Program-made: the position numbers and the translations under genes | The notes under the pieces: generated by a model | Database searches by the model: none | What the model saw: the letters and a program-made list of their open reading frames with translations, nothing else | What the model was told of the DNA's origin: nothing | Shown: positions 54,526 through 63,579 of the stretch, in pieces | Numbering within the stretch: position 1 is the first letter of the stretch | Layout of the letters: each line of letters begins with the position of its first letter | DNA from: Maridesulfovibrio sp. | Lineage (GTDB): Bacteria; Desulfobacterota; Desulfovibrionia; Desulfovibrionales; Desulfovibrionaceae | Assembly: GCF_963667685.1 (NCBI RefSeq) | Contig: NZ_OY763930.1 | Location: 1,346,501-1,410,500, forward strand | Length of the DNA stretch: 64,000 nucleotides | Reading direction: 5' to 3'

Positions 54526-55701
54526 TTATTTTCCCATCAACACTTTGCCGATTTTTTCCAATGAATTTCTGAGTACATCGTCATCAACAGCATATGAAAT
54601 GCGGATGCAGCGGTCATCACCGAAAGCGGAACCGGGCACAAGCGCGACTCCGGCTTCTTCCAGAATCTTGGTGCACATGGAAGCTGAATCAGGAGTTTCT
54701 TCAGTGTAAAAAGCATCCAGAACAGGAAAGAGGTAGAATGCCCCATCAGGTTTGGGACAGACTGCTCCGGGCCATGAAGTAATGATGCCGTGGGCTAGAT
54801 CGCGACGGCGCTGGAACTTGACTCTGAGTTCATCAACCAAATCCCAAGGACCTTCGAAAGCCGCCAGTGCAGCCTTCTGGGCCATAGTGTTAACGTTTGA
54901 AGTGGACTGCCCCTGAATTTTGACCATAGCTTTAACAAGATCGGCATGGGCCAGCGCGGTTCCGATACGCCAGCCGGTCATGGCGAAACTCTTGGAAAGC
55001 GCTCCGACAATGGCGACATCTTCAGGGTTCTTTTCCCAGAAGTTCGCGAGGGTTGAATATTCAGCCGGTGCGTAGACAAGACGGTCGTAAACTTCATCGG
55101 AAACGATAAAGATTCCTTTTGATTTTGCCCAATTGGCTATTTCATCAAGCTTTGCCTGCGGATAATGACCACCGGTGGGGTTGGACGGGGTATTGATGAT
55201 AAGCAGTTTGGTCTTATCGGTACAGGCAGCTTCAAGATCTTTAATTTCGGCAAGAAAACCGGATTCGGCAGTTGTTGGAACAATAACCGGCTTACCATCT
55301 GCCAGCTCAACCATGGCCGGATAACTGACCCAGTAAGGTGCTGGAATAAGCACTTCATCGCCCGGATCAATCAGGGCCATGAAAAGATTGTAAAGAGCCT
55401 GCTTACCGCCATTGCTGATGATAGTGTTTTCAGCTTTGGCTTTAGCGCCATAGAACTTACCATAATAATTGGCTACGGATGTTCGCAGTTCAGGAAGACC
55501 GGGTACTGCGGTATAACGGTGAAAACCTTCATCGACAGCTTTCTTCATGGCTTCGCAGACATGCTTTGGTGTTGGGGAATCAGGTTCACCAACTGCGAGG
55601 CTCACAATTTCTTTGCCCTGTGCACGCAGTTCCTGTGCTTTAGCGTTTACAGCCAGAGTTGCCGACGGCTTAGCTCTCATAAGTCTTTCAGAAATTTTCA
55701 T
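54526..55701 (-). CDS. aspC: Aspartate aminotransferase, class I
   Basis: 391 residues, fold type I, subgroup I-gamma length. The PLP lysine is in GALSKSFAMTGWRIG; NTPSNPTGG, SDEVYDRL and the substrate-carboxylate arginine in RISYAVDD are present. It interconverts aspartate and oxaloacetate, although close relatives also use prephenate or other amino acids. The ATG has AGGAAAGGGATAT upstream. The gene symbol is by family, not proven. Confidence 0.92.
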   Translation of the reverse strand: MKISERLMRAKPSATLAVNAKAQELRAQGKEIVSLAVGEPDSPTPKHVCEAMKKAVDEGFHRYTAVPGLPELRTSVANYYGKFYGAKAKAENTIISNGGKQALYNLFMALIDPGDEVLIPAPYWVSYPAMVELADGKPVIVPTTAESGFLAEIKDLEAACTDKTKLLIINTPSNPTGGHYPQAKLDEIANWAKSKGIFIVSDEVYDRLVYAPAEYSTLANFWEKNPEDVAIVGALSKSFAMTGWRIGTALAHADLVKAMVKIQGQSTSNVNTMAQKAALAAFEGPWDLVDELRVKFQRRRDLAHGIITSWPGAVCPKPDGAFYLFPVLDAFYTEETPDSASMCTKILEEAGVALVPGSAFGDDRCIRISYAVDDDVLRNSLEKIGKVLMGK

Positions 55702-56035
55702 ATCCCTTTCCTGCTGCTTGAGTTATATGTTTATCCATAGGCCATTGACGGTAGTTAAACATGCATTAAAACAACTAAATTCAAGGATTACACACTTGAA
55801 TCTGAATTTTCTCCCTTGCGGAGCATAATTGTCAGGATTGTTGCTAAGGTCCATGCTCTACTGAGGAACTTAATTGAAAACAGCAAAAACGTAAATCTTT
55901 CTGAAGTGCTTATCCCACTTTCCTACCCTATTTTTTACAATTTACCAAAATGATCTTCCGGTAAGCTGCTCAGCATAATGTTTTTTGCAAAACTGAACCA
56001 GCCCTGCTACAACTCACAGCAAGGAGTTAAACAAA
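55702..56035. other. 334-bp divergent spacer
   Basis: Between the aminotransferase gene and a small lipoprotein gene. AT-rich; I see no RNA, repeat or convincing promoter pair. Confidence 0.4.
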
Positions 56036-56389
56036 ATGACTTACAGATTTATAATACTGCCGATCCTACTGCTGAGCCTTGCGGCTTGCGCACCGGTTAT
56101 AATGAATGGTGAAGTTACTTCCGATCAGGGTTTTGACCTTGGAAAAGCTGAAATTTCTGCCAGTAAACGTCCTGAATTTAAGGCATACATCGTAAAAGCC
56201 TACCTTCCTGACGAAACAGAATTCAAAGGTGAAATCAAATATTACGAAAAATCTGTCGTTCTTTACAGTAATGACGGCGTCAGCATGAAATGCGAATTTA
56301 CACTTAATGATCAGGAAAAGAAATTCGAAGGTGGAGGAATCGGTTCCTGCACAACTTCCGACGGCCAGAAGCTGAAGGTTAAATTCTAG
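56036..56389 (+). CDS. Small lipoprotein of unknown function
   Basis: 117 residues with a lipobox (LSLAACAP, Cys18), so a membrane-anchored lipoprotein. The mature part is beta-rich and has two further cysteines (MKCEF and GSCTT) spaced to form a disulfide. No family recognised. AAGGAG precedes the ATG. It ends 21 bp before ftsE on the same strand and may be co-transcribed. Confidence 0.75.
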   Translation: MTYRFIILPILLLSLAACAPVIMNGEVTSDQGFDLGKAEISASKRPEFKAYIVKAYLPDETEFKGEIKYYEKSVVLYSNDGVSMKCEFTLNDQEKKFEGGGIGSCTTSDGQKLKVKF

Positions 56390-56410
56390 TTCAATCAAAT
56401 GGTGATTTAA

Positions 56411-57100
56411 ATGATCCGGATTAACCGGCTTTCATATAATTTTGGCGCGAACTGGGCTTTAAAAGACATATCCCTGCATATCCAAAAAGGTGAATTCATA
56501 TTCCTCACCGGGCACTCCGGCGCTGGGAAGACCACCCTCATGCGCCTTCTTTACGGAGCACTGCCGTTAACTAGAGGACAGGCCACAGTAGCAGGTTATG
56601 ACCTGAACAATATAAAGCGCGGACAAATTCCCATGCTGCGCCGTGAGCTTGGTGTTGTTTTTCAGGATTTCAAAATACTGCCCAACCGCTCAGTCTACGA
56701 AAATGTATCACTGGCCCTTACTGTTCGCAGCATGCCTAAATCTGTCGTGGATAAACGGGTCAGGGCCATCATCCGCGCCCTCGGCCTTGAAAAGAAAAGC
56801 TACTCCAAATGTGGCAGCCTTTCCGGCGGAGAGCAGCAGCGGGTAGCAATTGCCCGGGCCATGGTGGTCAATCCGAAACTGATTATAGCAGACGAACCTA
56901 CAGGAAACCTGGATTTTGAACTTTCCATGCATCTGATGGATGTTTTCAAACAATTCCACACTCACGGAACCACGGTGGTAATGGCGACACACAGCCGTGA
57001 GGTTCTGCGCTGTGTGCCGGATGCCAGAATTATACATCTTGAAGACGGCCAGCTCTGCGAGCCGCCGGAATATCTGACATCGGAGCTTTGCCCATGCTAG
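56411..57100 (+). CDS. ftsE: Cell division ATP-binding protein FtsE
   Basis: 229-residue ABC ATPase. Walker [11 protein letters not shown]-loop [18 protein letters not shown] (characteristic of FtsE), signature LSGGEQQR, Walker [13 protein letters not shown]. With FtsX it forms the inner-membrane complex that activates septal peptidoglycan hydrolases. Its stop overlaps the ftsX start. Confidence 0.96.
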   Translation: MIRINRLSYNFGANWALKDISLHIQKGEFIFLTGHSGAGKTTLMRLLYGALPLTRGQATVAGYDLNNIKRGQIPMLRRELGVVFQDFKILPNRSVYENVSLALTVRSMPKSVVDKRVRAIIRALGLEKKSYSKCGSLSGGEQQRVAIARAMVVNPKLIIADEPTGNLDFELSMHLMDVFKQFHTHGTTVVMATHSREVLRCVPDARIIHLEDGQLCEPPEYLTSELCPC

Positions 57101-57975
57101 CACTTTTCTTCAGGCTTATAGGCCGGGGTATCCGTGATATGGGATTGCATCCATGGGCCAATATTTTTACTTTGGTCGCTGTAACCATGGTTTCAGTCAT
57201 GGCTGGATTGTTTATGCTTACAATGCATAACGTCAATCAGGAACTGCTCAAGAGCAAAGGACAGGTGGAAATACAGGTCTTCTGGTCAGCAGAGACTCCG
57301 GCCGAAGATTATGAAAAACAATGGGCGGACCTGAAAAATATCGAAGGTTTAAAAGATATCCGCACCTTCACACCGGAGAATGCACTTAAACAGCTTTCCG
57401 CAGCTCTAAGCGATACTGACGATTTTTCATGGCTGGGTGCCGACCGCAACCCTCTTCCACCCACAGCCCTGCTTTCTTTTTCAGTAGAGCCCGGAGTGGA
57501 AAATGAACGTTGGGCCGCAAATTTACTGCATGACCTTAAAGCACTTCCCTTTGTGGACAAGGTGCATTACAATCCCCTGCAGATTGACCTTGCGCGAGGC
57601 TGGATCAGCCTCACAAAGTCCATAGTCTGGCCCATCATCGGCTTTTTGGGACTTGTAGTCGCATTGGTTGTTGGTAACACCATGCGCCTCTCGCTCATGA
57701 CCCGTAAGGATGAAATTGAAATCCTATACCTAGTGGGCGCCAAGCAATGGTTTATCCGCCTTCCGCTCTTAACCGGAGGTGCACTGCTCGGATTCGCCGG
57801 AAGTTCTATCGCCCTTGGTCTCCTTTATGCTGCCCAGCAATTTTTCGCAGATATCCTGAACTTTCCGCCGCTTTTCATGAAATTGACTTTCCTGCCCATG
57901 GAACAATGCTTGATACTAGCAGGAACCGTCACCTTGATCGGAATGCTGAGCAGCTTTGTGGCTGTTAAGAATTAA
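57094..57975 (+). CDS. ftsX: Cell division protein FtsX
   Basis: 293 residues from the ATG at 57094, which has GGAG eight bases upstream and overlaps the ftsE stop (ATGCTAG), so translation is coupled. Topology is typical: TM1 near 27-45, a large extracytoplasmic domain, then three helices in the C-terminal half with MRLSLMTRKDEIEILYLVGA between the second and third. It is the membrane partner of FtsE. A repeat cluster follows immediately. Confidence 0.95.
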   Translation: MLALFFRLIGRGIRDMGLHPWANIFTLVAVTMVSVMAGLFMLTMHNVNQELLKSKGQVEIQVFWSAETPAEDYEKQWADLKNIEGLKDIRTFTPENALKQLSAALSDTDDFSWLGADRNPLPPTALLSFSVEPGVENERWAANLLHDLKALPFVDKVHYNPLQIDLARGWISLTKSIVWPIIGFLGLVVALVVGNTMRLSLMTRKDEIEILYLVGAKQWFIRLPLLTGGALLGFAGSSIALGLLYAAQQFFADILNFPPLFMKLTFLPMEQCLILAGTVTLIGMLSSFVAVKN

Positions 57976-57980
57976 ATTTT

Positions 57981-58098
57981 ATTTTGCCTCTGGCAGCTGG
58001 GGAAGGAGAGAAACCCTTTTGCTAACGCCCAAGAGTGTTTCTCCCTTTCCCCAGACCCCATCCTCTCTTCCCAAAAGACGTTTTATCAAGCTTCGCAG
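57981..58098 (-). repeat. Interspersed hairpin repeat, copy C1 (reverse)
   Basis: Minus-strand GAAGC leader, GGATGGGGTCTGGGG, a long imperfect stem (57997-58013 with 58037-58054) and GCTGCCAGAGGCAAAAT. Same layout as copy B, but inverted and more diverged. Confidence 0.8.
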
Positions 58099-58130
58099 AG
58101 AGCTTGCTGTGACGTCCTTTGAATTAAACT

Positions 58131-58265
58131 CAGCGAAGATTAATAAAAGGTTTTGGGATTCTTAACCCCTTTTTCAAAAGGGTTTAAGCCGCCGGAGGCA
58201 AAATCTTTCTATCAAAAACGCGATAGCGCATCAAAACGCCTCGGCAGGGCCGCCGGAGGCCTCTT
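58131..58265 (+). repeat. Interspersed hairpin repeat, copy C2
   Basis: GCGAAG and TAAAAGGTTTTGGGA leader, a CTTAACCCC/GGGTTTAAG hairpin, GCCGCCGGAGGCAAAAT, AACGCGATAGCGCATCAAAA, GGCAGGGCCGCCGGAGGC. It contains every module of the family and ends 15 bases before ilvD. Confidence 0.85.
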
Positions 58266-58280
58266 GAAGGAAACACCACT

Positions 58281-59948
58281 ATGAGAAGTAAAAAAATGAC
58301 CGGAGGGCTGGAAAAAGCCCCGCACCGTTCCCTGCTTTACGCACTGGGTATGTCCAAGGACGAAGTTAACCGTCCACTGATTGGTATCTGCAACGCAGCC
58401 AATGAGATTATTCCCGGTCACGTGCATCTACACAACATTACCCGTGCGGTTAAAGACGGTGTCCGTCTCGCCGGCGGTGTGCCCATGGAATTTCCGGCCA
58501 TTGGTGTCTGTGACGGTCTGGCCATGAACCATGCCGGTATGCGCTACTCCCTGCCAAGCAGAGAAATCATTGCAGATTCTATCGAGATTATGGCTACCGC
58601 GCATCCATTTGACGCTCTGGTGCTGGTTCCAAACTGTGATAAAATTGTTCCCGGCATGCTCATGGCTGCCCTTCGACTGAACATCCCCACTATTGTTATC
58701 AGCGGTGGTCCCATGCTTGCCGGTCGCAAGGATGGCAAAAAAGTAGACCTGATAACTGTATTTGAAGGTGTAGGTCAGGTTAAAACCGGAAACATGACTG
58801 AAGACGAACTTTCCATTCTTGAGCAGAGTGCCTGCCCTACCTGCGGTTCCTGCTCCGGCATGTTCACAGCCAACTCCATGAACTGTCTTTCCGAGACCAT
58901 CGGTCTTGCTCTGCCCGGTAACGGCACCATTCCCGCTGTTCTCGCCGAACGTACCCGCCTTGCTAAAGCAGCCGGTCAACAGATCATGACCCTGCTTGAA
59001 AAAGATATTAAACCGCGCGATATCGTTACCGAAAAAAGCCTCAAGAACGCAGTAACCATGGATATGGCGCTCGGTTGCTCCACCAACACCGTGCTGCACC
59101 TGCCCGCTATCTTCAACGAAGCAGGCCTGAATCTTGACCTGACCGTCTTTGACGAAATCAGCCGCAGCACTCCCAACCTCTGTAAACTTTCCCCGGCCGG
59201 TCCCGACCACATCGAAGACCTGCACGCTGCCGGCGGCATTCAGGGCGTAATGGCAGAACTTTCCAAGTCAGGACGCATCGATCTTGAGCCTCTGACTGTG
59301 ACCGGTAAGACTGTAGGTGAAAACCTCAAGGAACTTAACGCCGGAATCAAAGACTACAAAATTGTACGTCCGATTGACGATCCCTACTCCAATGAAGGCG
59401 GTATCGCTGTTCTGTTCGGTAACATTGCTGAAGACGGCTGCGTAGTTAAGCAGTCAGCTGTTGCCCCTGAAATGATGAAACGCACCTGCAATGCCAAAGT
59501 TTTCAACTCTGAAGAAGAAGCTGTTGAAGCTATCCTCGGCAAACAGATTACTAAAGGCGACGCCGTAGTAATTCTTTATGAAGGCCCTAAAGGCGGCCCC
59601 GGTATGCGTGAAATGCTCACCCCTACATCTGCCATCGCCGGTATGGGACTTGGTGCGGATGTAGCCCTGATTACCGACGGACGTTTCTCCGGAGGAACCC
59701 GTGGTGCAGCAATCGGTCACGTTTCCCCTGAAGCTGCTTCAGGCGGAGCTATCGGGCTGGTTCAGACCGGAGACCAAATAGAAATCGACATCCCGGGCCG
59801 CTCTATAAATGTAAAACTTGATGAAGCTGAGCTCGAAAAACGCCGCGCTGCATTCAAGCCCATTGAGAAAGAAATGCCATCCGCGTTCCTCAAACGCTAC
59901 AGCCAGAACGTTACTTCAGCATCTACCGGTGCTATCTATAAAAAGTAA
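58281..59948 (+). CDS. ilvD: Dihydroxy-acid dehydratase
   Basis: 555 residues, standard length. Iron-sulfur enzyme of branched-chain amino acid synthesis that dehydrates 2,3-dihydroxy-isovalerate and its homologue. Cluster cysteines are visible in [10 protein letters not shown] and [17 protein letters not shown]; the C-terminal [15 protein letters not shown] is conserved. Its own AAGGA lies nine bases before the ATG, downstream of the GGAGG of repeat copy C2. Confidence 0.97.
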   Translation: MRSKKMTGGLEKAPHRSLLYALGMSKDEVNRPLIGICNAANEIIPGHVHLHNITRAVKDGVRLAGGVPMEFPAIGVCDGLAMNHAGMRYSLPSREIIADSIEIMATAHPFDALVLVPNCDKIVPGMLMAALRLNIPTIVISGGPMLAGRKDGKKVDLITVFEGVGQVKTGNMTEDELSILEQSACPTCGSCSGMFTANSMNCLSETIGLALPGNGTIPAVLAERTRLAKAAGQQIMTLLEKDIKPRDIVTEKSLKNAVTMDMALGCSTNTVLHLPAIFNEAGLNLDLTVFDEISRSTPNLCKLSPAGPDHIEDLHAAGGIQGVMAELSKSGRIDLEPLTVTGKTVGENLKELNAGIKDYKIVRPIDDPYSNEGGIAVLFGNIAEDGCVVKQSAVAPEMMKRTCNAKVFNSEEEAVEAILGKQITKGDAVVILYEGPKGGPGMREMLTPTSAIAGMGLGADVALITDGRFSGGTRGAAIGHVSPEAASGGAIGLVQTGDQIEIDIPGRSINVKLDEAELEKRRAAFKPIEKEMPSAFLKRYSQNVTSASTGAIYKK

Positions 59949-60056
59949 CCCATCCAGCGAGCATGTCTGGGAGACTTAACCGTTTTTAAAAATAGTTCAA
60001 TAATAGCAGAATTTTTTATTATGCTTCGTAAATAGAGCTTAAAAAAACATAGATAT

Positions 60057-60100
60057 TAAGCCCGCAGTGTATACTTAGATACTGCGGGCTTAATTGTTTT
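60057..60100 (+). terminator. Terminator downstream of ilvD
   Basis: TAAGCCCGCAGT (60057 onward) pairs with ACTGCGGGCTTA, followed by AATTGTTTT, about 110 bp after the stop. Confidence 0.75.
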
Positions 60101-60244
60101 ATCTGTCATTATCCAAACACTATCCATTCCATAATATTCGACCATAAATAAAATAGACAATCCTCAAAGCAGGTTATAACTTAAGCCCGCAAAAGCCTGT
60201 CAGGGAAAGCTTTTCATATAGTTTTTATAAAAAGGGGAAATACA

Positions 60245-61348
60245 ATGTCTAAAGTATATTTCTGGAATCTGCGTACAACACGCAAATCGCCGCATGCCTT
60301 GAAAATGAAAAAACTGCTTAAGCAGTCCGGGCTGAATGCTCTCACTGACCCGGGCAACCTGGTGGCACTCAAAGTCCACTTCGGTGAAAGCGGAAACACC
60401 GGATACCTCAACGCTCTCAACCTGCGCCCTATTGTTGATTTCTTGAAAAAAGCAGGCGCCAAGCCTTTCTTCACCGATACCAGTACACTGTATGTCGGTG
60501 ATCGAGGTGAGTCAGTCTCACACGGTCTTCTGGCTGCACGACACGGGTATGATCCCAACTTAACCGGAGCTCCGGTCATGTTTGCGGATGGTCTGCGCGG
60601 TGAATATGAATCAACCATTCACTATGACGGGAAATATATTTCTGAAGCTCACGTAGGCGGCATGTTCCTGGAAGCAGACATGATGGTTACTCTGAACCAC
60701 GTTAAAGGTCACGGACTTGCAGGATACGGCGGAGCCATCAAAAATATAGGCATGGGATGCGCTTCCAAAAAAGGGAAAATGCATATTCATGATTCAACAG
60801 GGCCCCATCTGCACCCAGAAAAATGTACCGGATGCGGTGTCTGCATCACCGAATGTGCTGCCAAAGCGCTGGATATTGATGATGACGGGGCTGTATTAAT
60901 GTCCGGAAAATGCACCGGATGCGGCCGCTGTTTCCTCTCCTGCAGATACGGTGCGATCTCAATCGACTGGAAAAGTGATGTCGAGATCTTCACCAGAAGA
61001 CTCATTGAATACAACAAAGCTATTCTGGACAATCTTAAACGTCCGGCCATGCACATCAACTTTCTCATGAACATCACCCCGGACTGTGACTGTCACGGCT
61101 ACAGCGATGCTCCTATATGTCCTGATCTCGGGATTATGATTTCTTCAGACCCCGTAGCTGTGGATCAGGCTTCGCTTGACATGATCAATGCCGCCCCGCC
61201 ACTTTATCCCAGCCGCCTGCCGGAAGGACTAAGCAACGGTGATGATAAGTTCAAAGCTCTTGTACCTGATACCCCAGACAATTTCGGACTTAAGTATGCT
61301 GAAGAAATAGGTTTAGGATCACGTAACTACAAGCTGGTTACTATTTAA
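60245..61348 (+). CDS. DUF362-domain 4Fe-4S protein
   Basis: 367 residues. The N-terminal DUF362 region (ALKVHFGESGNTGYL, then LNHVKGHGLAGYGGAIKNIGMG) encloses two ferredoxin clusters, CTGCGVCITEC near 198 and CTGCGRCFLSC near 225, and continues to DPVAVDQASLDMI. Proteins of this type are found in anaerobes and have no settled role. AGGGGAAATACA precedes the ATG. Monocistronic, closed by a strong terminator. Confidence 0.9.
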   Translation: MSKVYFWNLRTTRKSPHALKMKKLLKQSGLNALTDPGNLVALKVHFGESGNTGYLNALNLRPIVDFLKKAGAKPFFTDTSTLYVGDRGESVSHGLLAARHGYDPNLTGAPVMFADGLRGEYESTIHYDGKYISEAHVGGMFLEADMMVTLNHVKGHGLAGYGGAIKNIGMGCASKKGKMHIHDSTGPHLHPEKCTGCGVCITECAAKALDIDDDGAVLMSGKCTGCGRCFLSCRYGAISIDWKSDVEIFTRRLIEYNKAILDNLKRPAMHINFLMNITPDCDCHGYSDAPICPDLGIMISSDPVAVDQASLDMINAAPPLYPSRLPEGLSNGDDKFKALVPDTPDNFGLKYAEEIGLGSRNYKLVTI

Positions 61349-61376
61349 AAATATCAGTTTAAAATATTGTTCATAG

Positions 61377-61420
61377 CAAAGGCCGCAATATATTCCTTGT
61401 ATTGCGGCCTTTGTCAGTTT
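61377..61420 (+). terminator. Terminator of the DUF362 gene
   Basis: A perfect 14-bp stem (61377-61390 with 61400-61413) followed by a T-containing tail. Confidence 0.82.
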
Positions 61421-61569
61421 TGAACAAATTCAACTATATCTTGTTCATAATTAATACTTTATTTAAAGATATTTATATAATTTATGCACAAATATTACCG
61501 AACAATTAATTATTTTTCCTAATACTCAATTTCTTAGCAGCATTTATTAAATCTTAACCGACCAACTAA

Positions 61570-61607
61570 AAATGGCGTGATATCTTAATAAAGATATCAC
61601 GCCATTT
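61570..61607 (-). terminator. Terminator of the HAD gene
   Basis: A perfect 17-bp stem (61570-61586 with 61591-61607), 4-nt loop; the T run follows on the minus strand. The spacer from 61421 to 61569 is AT-rich. Confidence 0.85.
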
Positions 61608-61630
61608 AAGTTTTGAACAATTCACAGATA

Positions 61631-62308
61631 CTATCTGTTCATAATTAATCCTTCTTTTTCAAGTAATTGAATCAATTCTGCACAATTTGAAGCCACAAAA
61701 TCAGGTTCTGCTTTTTGAAGTTCTTCAACAGACATCCTGCCTGTTGCTACACCGGCAGTCATGGACCCCGCCCGCTTGCCAGTTTCAATGTCCATGGGAT
61801 GGTCACCGACCATAAGTGTATTAGCTGGTTCAACACCTATGACTTCAAGGGCTTTGAACAGATGATCCGGATGCGGTTTCACATTTTGAACATCTTCACG
61901 GGAAAGAAAACATCCGGAAATATCATTAATTTCCGGAACCAGTTCACGTACGGCAGATGCTGTATTACGGGTAATGATTCCGGTCTTTATCCCGGAATTG
62001 CGCAGACTGGATAAAATATCACAGGTAAAAGGAAAAAGCTTTCCGTTGCGGGCGGCTTCGACCTCCATTGTGATAATCAGAAAACGGCAACGGGTATGGA
62101 ATTCCTTACCCAGATCAGGGTCTTCATCAGCAAGGCAACTTGCAATATAGTCCACCCATTCAAGGGCCGGAATGTCAGTTTTCTCCGGCAGAGGATCAAG
62201 AAAAGCCCTGCCTAAGGCTTTAAGCCTTTTCTTCATTTCATCAAAATCAATTGTCAGCTCTGCTAAAGTTCCGTCAAAATCAAATACGATTGCTTCTATT
62301 TTTTTCAT
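61631..62308 (-). CDS. HAD-family phosphatase, phosphoglycolate phosphatase-like
   Basis: 225 residues. Motif I FDFDGTLAEL with both Asp residues, motif II GIITRN, motif III lysine in VKPHPDHLFKAL and motif IV VGDHPMDIETGKRAG are all present. A helical cap is inserted after motif I. The likely substrate is a small phosphate ester such as phosphoglycolate, but this is family-level only. Divergent from the following flavoprotein gene. Confidence 0.9.
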   Translation of the reverse strand: MKKIEAIVFDFDGTLAELTIDFDEMKKRLKALGRAFLDPLPEKTDIPALEWVDYIASCLADEDPDLGKEFHTRCRFLIITMEVEAARNGKLFPFTCDILSSLRNSGIKTGIITRNTASAVRELVPEINDISGCFLSREDVQNVKPHPDHLFKALEVIGVEPANTLMVGDHPMDIETGKRAGSMTAGVATGRMSVEELQKAEPDFVASNCAELIQLLEKEGLIMNR

Positions 62309-62419
62309 ATTCCGCTAAGTTTTGTACGGTCTTGCTTGCCCAAGTGCTAATCAAACGATATAAAATCACAGCTTAATCAAGCAGATATTCCGGTTGTGAA
62401 AAGTTATTTAGGAGTCAAT

Positions 62420-63562
62420 GTGTCCGGTAAATTCGATGTAATTATTGCAGGCGCAGGTCCAACAGGATCAACTGCCGCCCGCATCCTTGCTGGTAAAGGT
62501 TTCAAGGTAGCTCTTATAGATAAATCAGAGTTCCCTAGAAAGAAACTCTGTGGCGGTCTTCTGACTTACAAAACCACAGAGGTGTTGAATAAAATATTCG
62601 ATTGTGATGTTGATTGCCTTAAAAAAAATGGCATAATCAATTTTGAATCACCAGAATACTCCATCAATTACCGCGATCACAACATCCGGGATGCCCAGTC
62701 CACAATACCTTTCCGTTTTATAGACCGGGTGGATTTTGATTACTTCCTTCTGAAAAAAGCCGCAAATGCCGGAGCACATATTTTCACCGGTGAAAAAATC
62801 AGCCACTGCAATTATCTGGATGCTGAAATTAAAACAGCATCAAACCATATTTTTAAAGGAAAATACCTCATTGGTGCGGACGGTGTTCATTCAACCATCC
62901 GCAACTCAGTACCCTACGATAAAACAAAATGGCGAACGGACATGGCCGCCACCATAGAAATTATTTTCGATGAAAAGGATTACCCACGCAAAGTAACTAA
63001 GCCTGAACTCTACATCGGACATCTTAGAGCTGGATATATCTGGGTTTTTCCCGCAAATGGAAAAGTAGTTACCGGAATAGGTGCGCTTAAACGCTGCACA
63101 AAAGATTTCAAAAAAACCTATATGGATTTTCTGCGCAATCAGGGAATCACAAATCCTGAATCCCTGCCCATGCATGGCTATCCTCTGCCATATGGAAATT
63201 TCATGGAAAATCCATGTTTCGGACGCACTCTGCTCGCTGGAGATGCCGCCGGACTAGTAGAGCCGTTATTCGGTGAAGGAATCTTCTACGCCCTGCAAAC
63301 CGGGCGTTACGCAGCCGAGTCAATAGTCCGCGGTCTGACAGAAAATAAACCAGCTGAACAATTCTATATTGAACGGCTCAATAAATATATTTTCCCCGAA
63401 TTGCGCTATTCAAACTACCTGCGCTGGACACTCTTCTATTCACAGCCGCTCTTAAAACACATGTCATTCAAGGTGATGTTCAAATCCATGCCCAGAATTC
63501 TGGCTGATATGGTACATGGAATCAGGTCTTATAAATTTTTAATGAAAAAAGAATGGGATTAA
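62420..63562 (+). CDS. Geranylgeranyl reductase-family FAD oxidoreductase
   Basis: 380 residues if it starts at the GTG at 62420, which has AGGAG five bases upstream; another GTG at 62396 is open but lacks a ribosome site. N-terminal FAD motif DVIIAGAGPTGS, PRKKLCGG, the second FAD motif LLAGDAAGLVEPLFGEGI and YALQTGRYAAES place it among flavoproteins that saturate isoprenoid chains of lipids or quinones. There is one membrane-proximal basic C-terminus and no signal peptide. The substrate is inferred, perhaps a menaquinone or polyprenyl lipid. Confidence 0.85.
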   Translation: MSGKFDVIIAGAGPTGSTAARILAGKGFKVALIDKSEFPRKKLCGGLLTYKTTEVLNKIFDCDVDCLKKNGIINFESPEYSINYRDHNIRDAQSTIPFRFIDRVDFDYFLLKKAANAGAHIFTGEKISHCNYLDAEIKTASNHIFKGKYLIGADGVHSTIRNSVPYDKTKWRTDMAATIEIIFDEKDYPRKVTKPELYIGHLRAGYIWVFPANGKVVTGIGALKRCTKDFKKTYMDFLRNQGITNPESLPMHGYPLPYGNFMENPCFGRTLLAGDAAGLVEPLFGEGIFYALQTGRYAAESIVRGLTENKPAEQFYIERLNKYIFPELRYSNYLRWTLFYSQPLLKHMSFKVMFKSMPRILADMVHGIRSYKFLMKKEWD

Positions 63563-63579
63563 AAATTACGCCGGAGCCA

